Below, piece after piece: positions 41,860 through 51,025 of a stretch of DNA of 64,000 nucleotides; position 1 is the first letter of the stretch; the number at the start of each line of letters is the position of its first letter. A model generated the notes under the pieces. That model made no database searches. It was given only the letters and a program-made list of their open reading frames with translations, and was not told the origin of the DNA. The DNA is from Flavobacteriaceae bacterium UBA7302 (GTDB taxonomy: Bacteria > Bacteroidota > Bacteroidia > Flavobacteriales > Flavobacteriaceae), in assembly GCA_002471825.1 (NCBI GenBank), contig DKQS01000007.1, positions 372,001-436,000 on the forward strand. Direction: 5' to 3'. A program made the translations under genes and the position numbers.

Positions 41860-43485
41860 ATGAAAAATGGAATGTATGGTTTATTGGCAGCTCTTTTGAT
41901 CAGTTTATCGGCTTGTCAAAGCAATCATGTAGAGATAGCCAAGTTTGAGAAAATCAACTGGAACAATGAGGTGATTTACCAAGTGATGCCAAGAAGTTTT
42001 TACGACTCCAATGGTGATCTTCATGGCGACTTGAATGGTTTTGTTCAAAAACTAGATTACCTACAGGAGTTGGGAGTAACTACCATCTTATTCACGCCAC
42101 TGTACGAATCCGATTTTTACCACAATTACTTTCCAACCAATTATAAAAATATCGATCCAGAATACGGAACCATGAATGACTACCTAAATTTTGTAAAAGA
42201 GGTTCACAAGCGTGGCATGAAGTTCCTGATGGATATGGAGACGCAATACGCCCAAAGTGGAAACATCTGGTTTGACGATAGTTATAAAAATCCAAAATCT
42301 GAATATGCTGATTTTATCTATTACAGTGATTCTTTAAATCAATATCCAGAGCAGATTTTTATGAAGCCCAACTCACCCTTGAAAGATTTCAATTTATGGC
42401 CGGGAAAGAAGCGAAATATTGTCTTACTCGATTTAAATCATCCACGTGTGAAAGACTATATGATGGATTTTTACACCTTTTGGGTGGACCCGAATAAGGA
42501 CGGAAATTTTGATGATGGGGTAGACGGATTCAGAATTGATCACATCATGGATGATTTGGACTATAAAGGGATCTTCACAAACATGTATCAAGATTTCTGG
42601 AAACCCATTTTTGCCGAATGCAAAGCGATCAATCCGTCTATTTTTGTTCTAGGTGAGCAATCCAATTGGAATCACTATGGCGAAGAAATGGTTGCTAAAA
42701 GTGGCGCAGATGCTGCTTTCAGTTTTCCATTACGATTCGCTTTGGCCGGAGAGGAAGGGGTGCATGATATGTATTCCGACCCCAATGAAAAGGGCGTTAC
42801 AATGACTCCCAGTAGAATTCACAAGGAAGTTCAAGAGGCCATGAAACGATTCAATGATACCATTTTCACGGTTAACTTTCTAGAAAATCACGATACAGAC
42901 CGATGGGCTTCTGTGGTCAATAATAATCTTGGTCAAATGAGAATTGGTGCCGTATTGAATCTACTACTTCCAGGTGTTCCCTCTATTTATTACGGACAAG
43001 AATTAGGGTTGACTGGCGCCAAAGTTGAATATGGATCGGATGCCAATCACATTCCTGTGAGAGAAGCTTTTCCTTGGACCGCAACTATTTCAGATGCTGG
43101 AAATGCACTATGGTACAAAGAATCGGGTCCTTGGTGGGATAAATCCATTTGGAAGACAGATAAGATTGAGAAACTCAGTGTAACCAGTCAGCAAAAAGAT
43201 GAGAAATCGCTGTGGAAACTCTATCAAGGTCTGATCAAATTAAGAAAAAGCAATGATGCATTTCGACTGGGATCCTACAAACCTATCCTTGAAGATGAAG
43301 ACGGAATCTTAGCTTTTCAAAGGGAATTTGAAGGTAAAAAGATGACCGTTATTGTGAATTCTACCGATGAAACAAAGACTTTGAACTCCGTGAAATCAAC
43401 AAAAATACTGATGAAAGAAGGCCTGACAAGAAATAAAGAAACAGACCAACTTGCGCCCTACGGATTCGTTATTTTGAAAGATTAA
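41860..43485 (+). CDS. GH13 alpha-amylase-family lipoprotein with altered conserved region I
   Basis: The 541-residue protein has a lipoprotein signal (LISLSACQ) and a GH13 catalytic barrel: nucleophile Asp227 in DGFRIDH, acid/base Glu266 in VLGEQSN, and Asp345 in ENHDTDR. Conserved region I, normally D-x-x-x-N-H, reads D125-M-E-T-Q-Y130, so the subsite -1 His and its Asn are replaced. A C-terminal beta domain follows (about 455-541). It should act on alpha-glucosides at the cell surface, but the change suggests unusual specificity. It is co-transcribed with the GH127-like and sulfatase genes. Confidence 0.82.
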   Translation: MKNGMYGLLAALLISLSACQSNHVEIAKFEKINWNNEVIYQVMPRSFYDSNGDLHGDLNGFVQKLDYLQELGVTTILFTPLYESDFYHNYFPTNYKNIDPEYGTMNDYLNFVKEVHKRGMKFLMDMETQYAQSGNIWFDDSYKNPKSEYADFIYYSDSLNQYPEQIFMKPNSPLKDFNLWPGKKRNIVLLDLNHPRVKDYMMDFYTFWVDPNKDGNFDDGVDGFRIDHIMDDLDYKGIFTNMYQDFWKPIFAECKAINPSIFVLGEQSNWNHYGEEMVAKSGADAAFSFPLRFALAGEEGVHDMYSDPNEKGVTMTPSRIHKEVQEAMKRFNDTIFTVNFLENHDTDRWASVVNNNLGQMRIGAVLNLLLPGVPSIYYGQELGLTGAKVEYGSDANHIPVREAFPWTATISDAGNALWYKESGPWWDKSIWKTDKIEKLSVTSQQKDEKSLWKLYQGLIKLRKSNDAFRLGSYKPILEDEDGILAFQREFEGKKMTVIVNSTDETKTLNSVKSTKILMKEGLTRNKETDQLAPYGFVILKD

Positions 43486-43517
43486 GCCTAAATTTAAAAG
43501 ATCAAAAATTACCATCA

Positions 43518-45137
43518 ATGCGAAACTTTCACCTCCTTACACTTTTAGTGATATCAAATTTTTTCATGGAATCCTGCCAAGAAAAGCAAGTGGATGAAAC
43601 ACCACCCAACATCTTGTTCATCATTACGGATGATCATGCTTATCAGGCGTTGAGTGCCTATGATGACAAACTCATTCAAACACCGCATATCGATCGGTTG
43701 GCAAATGAAGGAATGCTATTTCATAGAGCTTATGTGACGAATTCCATCTGTTCGCCAAGTAGGGCTGTGGCGCTTACTGGCAAGTTCTCGCATTTGAATA
43801 GCGTAAGGGATAATTTGGATGTTTTTGATACTCTTCAGGTCACCTTCCCAAAAATCCTTCAAAAAGAAGGGTACGAAACTGCCATTTATGGGAAGTGGCA
43901 TTTAAAATCTAATCCCAAAGGATTTGATTACTGGGAGGTATTACCAGATCAAGGTCATTACTACCATCCTGAGTTAAAATCGGAAGAAGGATTGACCAAA
44001 CACAAGGGTTATGTGACCGACATTATCACTCAAAGAGCCATTCACTATTTGGATTCGCTACGAGACAAATCCAAGCCGTTTATGCTCATGTACAATCACA
44101 AGGCACCACACAGACAATGGTGGCCTTCCATGCACGATTTGGAGGATTTCAAGTATAAGAAGATTCCGGTTCCAGAGACGCTTTTTGATGAATATCGTAC
44201 GAAAAGTAGCGCCTCGCAAGAAGCCGAAATGCGCATCAAGGATCATATGGCATTGAGTGCGGACAATAAAATTGCACCTGAAATTCTAAAACGATTGAAC
44301 TTCAAAGAATTCTTAGGTTGGTATGAAGGAGCCTATAAAGAAAGGTTCAATAGACTTACCAAAGAAGAACAAGAACAGTGGTTAAAGGTCTATGGCCCTA
44401 TCAATGAAGATTTCGAAAAGAACACTCCCAAAGGCAAGGCTCTGACCCTTTGGAAGTATCAGCGATACATGGAAGATTATTTGGGAACCATTAAAAGTGT
44501 AGACCGAAATATTGGCGAGGTTCTAGATTATTTAGACAAGAACGGATTGTCTAGAAACACCATTGTGGTGTATACTTCCGATCAAGGATTTTACCTAGGA
44601 GAACACGGGTGGTTTGACAAACGATTTATGTATGAAGAATCCTTTAGAACTCCTCTTTTAATTCGCTATCCCAAGTTAATTAAACCTGGCTCAACCAATT
44701 ATGATTTGGTACAAAATATAGACTTTGCTCCTACTGTTTTGGACCTAGCTGGTGCTGCAATTCCGAAGGAAATGCAGGGACTTTCTTTAAAGCCCATTTT
44801 TGAAAACAAGAAGAAGACTTGGCGAGACGCCTTGTATTATCATTATTATGAATACCCTGGTATTCACATGGTAAAACGCCATTACGGAATTCGAACAGAC
44901 CGTTATAAATTGATACGTTTCTACTATGATATTGAGGCCTGGGAAATGTATGATTTGGAAAAAGACCCGCAAGAAATGTTCAATGTGTATAACAATCCCC
45001 AATACCGAGCGGCGAGGGAACGACTTCACAAAAGATTGGAAGAATTACGGGTACAATACCAGGACAATGATTCACTAAATCAGAACTTTATCAAAAGCGA
45101 TTTGGAACGCATGAGAAGCCTAGGCTGGATAGATTAA
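43518..45137 (+). CDS. Family S1 arylsulfatase lipoprotein (Cys type)
   Basis: The 539-residue protein has a lipoprotein-like signal (FFMESC), metal ligands in FIITDDHAY, the formylglycine site C78-S-P-S-R in NSICSPSRA, and YTSDQGFYLGEHGWFDKR with the later Asp/Asn ligands. It removes sulfate esters from organic substrates, here probably a sulfated glycan. The overall sequence recalls GlcNAc-6-sulfate-type S1 sulfatases, but the subfamily is uncertain. Cys78 needs conversion to formylglycine by a maturase that this window does not supply. Confidence 0.88.
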   Translation: MRNFHLLTLLVISNFFMESCQEKQVDETPPNILFIITDDHAYQALSAYDDKLIQTPHIDRLANEGMLFHRAYVTNSICSPSRAVALTGKFSHLNSVRDNLDVFDTLQVTFPKILQKEGYETAIYGKWHLKSNPKGFDYWEVLPDQGHYYHPELKSEEGLTKHKGYVTDIITQRAIHYLDSLRDKSKPFMLMYNHKAPHRQWWPSMHDLEDFKYKKIPVPETLFDEYRTKSSASQEAEMRIKDHMALSADNKIAPEILKRLNFKEFLGWYEGAYKERFNRLTKEEQEQWLKVYGPINEDFEKNTPKGKALTLWKYQRYMEDYLGTIKSVDRNIGEVLDYLDKNGLSRNTIVVYTSDQGFYLGEHGWFDKRFMYEESFRTPLLIRYPKLIKPGSTNYDLVQNIDFAPTVLDLAGAAIPKEMQGLSLKPIFENKKKTWRDALYYHYYEYPGIHMVKRHYGIRTDRYKLIRFYYDIEAWEMYDLEKDPQEMFNVYNNPQYRAARERLHKRLEELRVQYQDNDSLNQNFIKSDLERMRSLGWID

Positions 45138-45210
45138 CATTAGATTAGCATCTCAAAAACTAAGGCACTTATATTTTTTGTAACTTTAGAAGGTTTCAAA
45201 AACTTATCAA

Positions 45211-45672
45211 ATGCCAAACTACACAATCACTGTCAATAACGAATCACGAACAATAAATGTTGATTCAGATACGCCGTTATTATGGGTTTTACGAGATGAA
45301 TTAAATCTTGTAGGAACTAAATTTGGATGTGGAATTGCTCAATGTGGAGCCTGCACGGTTCACATTGGAGGAGTGGCCATGCGAAGCTGTTCTTTACCGA
45401 TTTCTTCCATTGAAGGTGAAAAAATAACTACCATCGAAGGACTTTCTGAGGATGGTTCTCATCCTGTTCAAGAGGCTTGGAAAGAGATTGATGTACCACA
45501 ATGTGGTTATTGTCAATCGGGTCAAATGATGACCGCATCAGCTTTTTTGAAAGACAATCCGAATCCGACAGAGGAGGAAATTAGACAAGCCATGCACGGT
45601 AATATTTGCCGTTGTGCTTCTTACAATAGAATCGAAAAGGCCGTAAAGGTGGCTTCAGAAAAAATGACTTAA
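45211..45672 (+). CDS. (2Fe-2S) subunit of a molybdenum hydroxylase (IorA-like)
   Basis: The 153-residue protein has two [2Fe-2S] domains: a plant-ferredoxin-type cluster with GCGIAQCGACTV and a later Cys, and the helical second cluster with CGYCQSGQ and GNICRCASY. This is the small subunit of xanthine dehydrogenase-family enzymes of the isoquinoline 1-oxidoreductase type. It passes electrons from the molybdenum subunit encoded 19 bases downstream. The physiological acceptor, often a cytochrome, is not encoded here. Confidence 0.94.
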   Translation: MPNYTITVNNESRTINVDSDTPLLWVLRDELNLVGTKFGCGIAQCGACTVHIGGVAMRSCSLPISSIEGEKITTIEGLSEDGSHPVQEAWKEIDVPQCGYCQSGQMMTASAFLKDNPNPTEEEIRQAMHGNICRCASYNRIEKAVKVASEKMT

Positions 45673-45691
45673 TCCAAAATAAACCCAGAAA

Positions 45692-47899
45692 ATGAGTACT
45701 CAAAATACAACGAATCTTAGTAGAAGAAACTTCATTAAGACATCTGCGCTTGCCAGTGGGGGTTTATTAATTGGTTTCAATTTATTTCAAGCATGCAAAC
45801 CTGAGGCAAAAATGCCCGTGGATATTGCCTCTTTAAATTTTAATGATTTTAATGCCTTTATCAGAATTTCTGACGAAGGGTATGTAACCATATTTTCACC
45901 GAACCCAGAGATTGGGCAAGGTGTAAAGACATCAATGCCCATGATCATTGCCGAAGAACTGAATGTTTCTTGGGACATGGTGAATGTGACACAAGGAGCA
46001 TTGGACACCAAAAACTTCCAGCGCCAAGTAGCAGGAGGTAGTCAGTCCATCCGATTTGGTTGGGATGCGCTTCGTAAAACAGGAGCAACTGCCAGGCAAA
46101 TGCTCATCAATGCAGCGGCGGCAAAGTGGGGTGTAGACCCAGCAACCTGTACTGCAGAAAACGGAGTGATATCAAATGCCAATGGTGATAAGATTGGTTA
46201 TGGTGAAGTTGTCAAAGAGGCAGCTGTTTTAGAAGTTCCGGAAGACATCACCCTAAAAGATCCAAAAGACTACAAAATCATTGGAACCGATGCCGTGAAT
46301 GTAGACATTGATAAAATTGTAACTGGTAAACCGTTATTCGGATTGGATTACAAAGCAGAAGGTATGGTGTATGCTTCTGTTTTAAGACCACCATCTTTTG
46401 GTAAAAAATTAAAATCTTTCGATGCAACCAAGGCAAAACAAGTGAATGGTGTCATTGACGTAGTTCGAATTGGTGAGAAGTTAAAAGCTATTGAAAATCA
46501 AGCCAAAGGATTTACTAGAATTACAGACAAAGTTGCTGTAGTGGCGACCAGTACCTGGGCAGCTATGAAAGGGAAGAAAGCCCTCGAAGCTGTTTGGGAA
46601 GATGAAGCGCGATTGGAAAACACCGTTGATCACGATGTGGAGTTGTTCTCTATTTTAGACGGTAAAAAATTCGATACAAGGCGGGAAGATGGAAATGTTA
46701 AAAAAGCATTTGCTACGGCTGATAAGGTAATTGAAAGAACTTATGAGTCGCCATTCTTACCACACAATTGTATGGAGCCGATGAACTTTTATGCCGATGT
46801 AAAAGCAGATAAAATTCACCTAGTCGGACCTGTACAAACTCCGCAATGGGCGGCAGGAATGATTGCCGCAGCTTACAAAGTGAAGCCTGATCAAATCCAT
46901 TTAGAAATGACCCGAATGGGAGGCGGATTCGGTAGACGTTTGTATGGGGATTTTGTGTTAGAAGCAGCCGAAATTTCCTATGCAGTTAAGAAACCGGTAA
47001 AAGTGGTTTTCTCAAGAGAAGATGATATGGCAGCAGGTACCTATAGACCTGCCATAAAATATAGAATCAAAGCCGCTTTGAAAGACGGAAAAGTAAACGG
47101 ATATTATTTAAAAGAAGCTGCGATCAATGGAAATATGTACGGATTGATTCCAAACTTCTTCCCAGCAGGTTGTATTCCAAATTACAAGGTAGATACCGGA
47201 AACTATAAGAGTACCATGACAACGGGTGCTTGGAGAGCGCCGTACACCAATTTCTTGGCCTTTGCAGAACAAAGTTTCTTTAAAGAATTGGCCGATGAAC
47301 TAGGTAGAGATCATCCAGAGTTAATTTTGGAGTTGTTGCAAAATGTAAAAGGGACCAAAGATAAGCGGATCCAGTATTCTGGTGAGCGAATGGAAGAAAC
47401 CATCAACTTGGTGCTTTCGAAATCCAATTGGGGCAAAGCGCCTGAGGGAACTTTTCAAGGTTTTGCCGCTTATTATAGTCACAATACCCACGTAGCAGAA
47501 GTTGCGGAGGTAGTGATGGAAAAAGGAATGCCGAAAGTGAAAAAAGTGACCGTGGCGGTGGATTGCGGAATTGTAGTCAATCCGACCGGAGCCATCAATC
47601 AGATTCAAGGTGGAGCCATTGACGGTATCGGTCATGCCATGTACGGGAATTTGACCTTTAAGGAAGGAGTTCCACAAGCGCGTAACTTTGATAAATACCG
47701 TTTGATTCGTATGCAAGAAACACCTCAGGTAGATGTTCATTTTGTGAAGAACACAAAATCCCCAACTGGATTGGGCGAACCTGGACTTCCGCCAGCAGGA
47801 GGTGCCGTGGCCAATGCCATTGAAGCCGCTATGGGCAAACGCATTTACAAGCAGCCGTTTATCAGCGAGCTAAAACCAGAATCAAGTATTCTAGGATAA
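45692..47899 (+). CDS. Molybdopterin-binding subunit of a xanthine dehydrogenase-family enzyme (IorB-like)
   Basis: The 735-residue protein begins with a Tat signal (SRRNFIKTSALASGG, ending near a lipobox-like LFQAC), so the enzyme is exported folded. Molybdopterin-contact motifs include GGGFGRRLYGD and TGAWRAP, and the catalytic Glu is in GLGEPGLPP near the C-terminus. It hydroxylates N-heterocycles or oxidises aldehydes; the actual substrate is unknown. Its last 9 bases overlap the convergent MocA-like gene, whose product helps mature this type of enzyme. Confidence 0.93.
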   Translation: MSTQNTTNLSRRNFIKTSALASGGLLIGFNLFQACKPEAKMPVDIASLNFNDFNAFIRISDEGYVTIFSPNPEIGQGVKTSMPMIIAEELNVSWDMVNVTQGALDTKNFQRQVAGGSQSIRFGWDALRKTGATARQMLINAAAAKWGVDPATCTAENGVISNANGDKIGYGEVVKEAAVLEVPEDITLKDPKDYKIIGTDAVNVDIDKIVTGKPLFGLDYKAEGMVYASVLRPPSFGKKLKSFDATKAKQVNGVIDVVRIGEKLKAIENQAKGFTRITDKVAVVATSTWAAMKGKKALEAVWEDEARLENTVDHDVELFSILDGKKFDTRREDGNVKKAFATADKVIERTYESPFLPHNCMEPMNFYADVKADKIHLVGPVQTPQWAAGMIAAAYKVKPDQIHLEMTRMGGGFGRRLYGDFVLEAAEISYAVKKPVKVVFSREDDMAAGTYRPAIKYRIKAALKDGKVNGYYLKEAAINGNMYGLIPNFFPAGCIPNYKVDTGNYKSTMTTGAWRAPYTNFLAFAEQSFFKELADELGRDHPELILELLQNVKGTKDKRIQYSGERMEETINLVLSKSNWGKAPEGTFQGFAAYYSHNTHVAEVAEVVMEKGMPKVKKVTVAVDCGIVVNPTGAINQIQGGAIDGIGHAMYGNLTFKEGVPQARNFDKYRLIRMQETPQVDVHFVKNTKSPTGLGEPGLPPAGGAVANAIEAAMGKRIYKQPFISELKPESSILG

Positions 47900-48478
47900 A
47901 TTGATTAATTTTTGATACGATTCGTCCGTATCAACATCAAAATAGGAGGTTTCAGAAGCTATTTTTGAAACCTCTTTTTGGTACTTTTTCATCAAAGGTT
48001 TGGCTCCTTCATCCCCCGTTAAGCCTTCGAGTTCTGAAAAGTATTTGGAACCAATCATACAGGGCACACCATTAAAATCAGAATACTGGGTTACGGTAAG
48101 ACCGTTGCCGTCTTCAAAACTTTGAATTAGTTTTTGGTAATGTTTCGTATCGATGTAAGGCAAATCGCTTAAGGAAACAATGACCCCATCGTAAGCCCCT
48201 TGTTTTTGTATTTCAGCAATACCGGCGCTCAAACTTGTACCCATACCTTTCTCCCAATCGTTATTTAAAACGGTAGTGACCTTCAACTTATGAACGGTTA
48301 ATAAGATGTCATCTGCATAAGCTCCTAAGATCACGTAAACATCAACGGATTCAAGTTGCAATAGCTCTTGAATAGAGTGATTTAACAGTGTTGAGTTTTG
48401 GTAAGGAAGCAATTGTTTGGGTTTTCCCAATCGTTTGGAAGCTCCGGCTGCTAGTACTATTGCGGCATACTTTTTCAT
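47891..48478 (-). CDS. MocA-like molybdenum cofactor nucleotidyltransferase
   Basis: The 195-residue protein has the nucleotidyltransferase P-loop LAAGASKRLGKPKQLLPY and downstream SLSDLPYID and GVPCMIGSKYF. This combination marks MocA, which adds CMP to molybdopterin for the xanthine dehydrogenase family. It is translationally coupled (TAATG overlap) to the XdhC-like gene and overlaps the iorB-like gene by 9 bases. Together the four genes form a self-contained enzyme and maturation unit. Confidence 0.87.
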   Translation of the reverse strand: MKKYAAIVLAAGASKRLGKPKQLLPYQNSTLLNHSIQELLQLESVDVYVILGAYADDILLTVHKLKVTTVLNNDWEKGMGTSLSAGIAEIQKQGAYDGVIVSLSDLPYIDTKHYQKLIQSFEDGNGLTVTQYSDFNGVPCMIGSKYFSELEGLTGDEGAKPLMKKYQKEVSKIASETSYFDVDTDESYQKLINLS

Positions 48479-49482
48479 TATTCGTGGATGCCCGATTTTT
48501 TATCCTTAAGAGATATGGTTTCTTGATGCCGGGTTACCGATAGAATTTCACTCACGATGGAAAGCGCAATTTCTTGAGGTGTTTCAGCACCAATATTGAT
48601 TCCGGCTGGACCATGAAGAATGTCGAAAAATTCATCTTTAATATCTTCGTATCGTTCTAGCAAATCGTTGATGAGTTTTTCCCGCCGCTTGCTAGGTCCT
48701 AACAATCCTATATAAGGTACTTTGATATTTCGAATGGCGGTTAGGTACTTTAGGTCTTTCACATAACTATGCGTCATTAAGACGACCGCTGTTTGCTGAT
48801 CAAAGGCGAAATCACCAAATTCATTTTCATCAATCCCATAATAATTAGTAGCTCCCGGAAAGTTTTCAATGGATTTGGGATCGTCGGGCGGAGCAATGAT
48901 ATCTACCTCCCAACACGTATTGGAAGCAAGTCGACACAACTCAACCGCATCGTGTTCAGAACCCACAATTTGCAGTTTGAATCCAGGTTTAATGTCTTGC
49001 TTGAATACCTCAAGGTCGTCCGTTTGATTGTCGTTTATAGAGTGATTTCCATCTGCGAAATGAAAGGTTGAGAATCCTTTTAATCGATTGACTTCCTCTT
49101 TGGAATAAGCTGATGAAATGGAAAAGGATTTTCTAGATTGACATTGTCTTTCGAATGCTTCAACGAATTCATCATTTAGTTTTAATGGCTCAATCAAAAT
49201 ATACAGGATTCCTTCACAACCCAATCGATATCGTCCATCATAAACCATTAGTTTGGATTGGCCCGTTTCAAAAACACTTTGAGCTTGACGAAATACTTCC
49301 TTTTCAACACAACCACCACTTACGGCGCCAATCATTTTGCCATTTTCCTGTAGAGACATGCGTACTCCCGGTCTTCTGTACGAAGATCCTTCTAAAGCGA
49401 CTACTGAGGCCAAAACGGTTTGAATGCCCGCTTCTTGAGCTCTTTGGGCAGATCGAATAATGTTCTTTAATTCATGAAGCAT
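48478..49482 (-). CDS. XdhC/CoxI-family molybdenum hydroxylase maturation factor
   Basis: The 334-residue protein has the XdhC N-terminal domain (SSYRRPGVRMSL, GAVSGGCVEKEVF) and a Rossmann-type C-terminal domain ending with HGPAGINIGAETPQEIA. XdhC proteins bind the cofactor, promote its sulfuration and insert it into the apoenzyme. No signal peptide is present, so it acts in the cytoplasm before Tat export of the large subunit. It is upstream of, and coupled to, the MocA-like gene. Confidence 0.92.
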   Translation of the reverse strand: MLHELKNIIRSAQRAQEAGIQTVLASVVALEGSSYRRPGVRMSLQENGKMIGAVSGGCVEKEVFRQAQSVFETGQSKLMVYDGRYRLGCEGILYILIEPLKLNDEFVEAFERQCQSRKSFSISSAYSKEEVNRLKGFSTFHFADGNHSINDNQTDDLEVFKQDIKPGFKLQIVGSEHDAVELCRLASNTCWEVDIIAPPDDPKSIENFPGATNYYGIDENEFGDFAFDQQTAVVLMTHSYVKDLKYLTAIRNIKVPYIGLLGPSKRREKLINDLLERYEDIKDEFFDILHGPAGINIGAETPQEIALSIVSEILSVTRHQETISLKDKKSGIHE

Positions 49483-49595
49483 AACGGAGGTTCAAATTAC
49501 AAATTTTGCCTCGGATAGAATTTTAAATTAGGCTGAAATTCATGCAAGGTTTCAAATCATTCCCCATCATTTTAAGACCGATTGATAAATTCTTA

Positions 49596-49603
49596 TATCT
49601 TTG
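49596..49603 (+). promoter_or_regulatory. -7 box TATCTTTG for the membrane AraC gene (leaderless)
   Basis: TATCTTTG matches TAnnTTTG exactly and ends three bases before the ATG at 49607, so the mRNA should be leaderless. It lies in the 124-bp region divergent from the XdhC-like gene. Confidence 0.55.
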
Positions 49604-49606
49604 AGT

Positions 49607-50791
49607 ATGAGTTTCTTGAACCTCTTCGCCTTTCCCGATTTTAATATATATAGTACACCTTTGCTTGTTTTAGTGCTTCAAGGGATGGTTTTTGTGGTCT
49701 TATTACTCTTCAAATACTTTCAACATAGAAATCCATCTCATCTCATCCTATCCCTAATTTTGCTTTTGGTATGTTACCAACAAATCTGTTATACGGTGGG
49801 CTTTATGGGTTGGTACAATGAATTTAGAACCACCAAAATCAATTATTGGCTAATGCCTATTTCTCTGGCACTAGCACCCTTGATTTATTTCTATGTTAAG
49901 TCGGTTACCACTTCAAAATTTATCTTTCGAAAAAAGGATCTCTGGCATTTTGCCCTTGCCTTTCTTTTAATATCCTTTCGAGTTTTTATTTATACGTATG
50001 ACTCCATGCAACCAGGCTTTGATGAAACCCAAAACGGAGTCTTAAAGTTAGCTGCGGATGAAGCTATTGTTCAACCTATATTGGTATTCCTTGATTTTGC
50101 GGTAACCTTGTTGTATTTGGCGTTTACCTTTCAATTGTTCTATAATTACCGCAGTAAAATCCAACAGTATTTTTCCAACACCTATAAGCTTGAGCTCAAT
50201 TGGGTATTGAGTTTCCTGGTTTCTTTTGCCGTGTTGTTCTTGTATAGCACCATTCAAACCTTGATTAATGTGGCTATCACCGAATTGAGCTATGTTCAGC
50301 AATGGTGGTTAAATTTATTGATGGCGGTCATTACGCTTTACATCGGAATTCGAGGATATTTTACGAATACTACCAAGCTGAAAAAACTAAAGTTCAGTTT
50401 TACACCCAATCCATTGAGCATTCCACAGGAAGAAAAAAGCGTTCAAATAGCCGACACCGAAGTTAAAAAAGTCGCTGACTTTATGGAGGAAGAAAAGCCG
50501 TATTTGAATCCGGATCTCAATCTATCAGATTTGGCAGATGCTTTGGAAATGAATCGAGCACAACTTTCGCAAGTGATCAATTCTGGATTTCAAAAGAACT
50601 TCAACGACTTTGTGAATTCCTATCGGGTGGAAGCCATCAAAGAAAAATTAAATGCTGGTTCTCACGAGCAATTATCCTTGCTAGGTATCGCTTATGATTG
50701 TGGCTTTAATAGCAAGGCAACCTTCAATCGTGTATTCAAAAAACTGACACAAACTTCTCCTTCAGAGTACTTAAATACACTGTCAAACTAG
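49607..50791 (+). CDS. Membrane-anchored AraC-type regulator (7TM plus HTH)
   Basis: From the ATG at 49607 the protein has 394 residues: about seven hydrophobic helices in the first 255 residues, then a cytoplasmic linker and an AraC helix-turn-helix domain (about 290-394, with LSLLGIAYDCGFNSKATFNRVF). The DNA-binding domain is tied to the membrane, so signal sensing probably occurs in the bilayer or periplasm. The symmetric operator at 50920-50969 and the DoxX operon directly downstream are its likely targets. Confidence 0.88.
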   Translation: MSFLNLFAFPDFNIYSTPLLVLVLQGMVFVVLLLFKYFQHRNPSHLILSLILLLVCYQQICYTVGFMGWYNEFRTTKINYWLMPISLALAPLIYFYVKSVTTSKFIFRKKDLWHFALAFLLISFRVFIYTYDSMQPGFDETQNGVLKLAADEAIVQPILVFLDFAVTLLYLAFTFQLFYNYRSKIQQYFSNTYKLELNWVLSFLVSFAVLFLYSTIQTLINVAITELSYVQQWWLNLLMAVITLYIGIRGYFTNTTKLKKLKFSFTPNPLSIPQEEKSVQIADTEVKKVADFMEEEKPYLNPDLNLSDLADALEMNRAQLSQVINSGFQKNFNDFVNSYRVEAIKEKLNAGSHEQLSLLGIAYDCGFNSKATFNRVFKKLTQTSPSEYLNTLSN

Positions 50792-50919
50792 TATTTCTAC
50801 TTGTTGGTTCGAGTGAAATTTTGAAAAGTATTGTTAAAACTTTGTATCGAGAACCAATTTCGATTTTCCCACTAAATTCAATGGTTCCCGGTCAATTATA
50901 GATTGATTCGAGGTCAAAT

Positions 50920-50969
50920 AAGACGTCTCAAATCGTATGTAAGACCTCCACATACGCTTTAAGTCGTCT
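50920..50969 (+). promoter_or_regulatory. Nested symmetric operator upstream of the DoxX operon
   Basis: An inner inverted repeat CGTATGT (50934-50940) / ACATACG (50950-50956) with a 9-bp spacer is flanked by AAGACGTCT (50920-50928) and AAGTCGTCT (50961-50969). All elements share one centre near 50945. A -7-like CACCTTTG follows at 50987-50994 and the DoxX ATG at 51026. Confidence 0.5.
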
Positions 50970-51025
50970 GCAGAAGGAATCTCTTGCACCTTTGTACCAT
51001 CAAATCGAAATAAAATTTTTTACTG

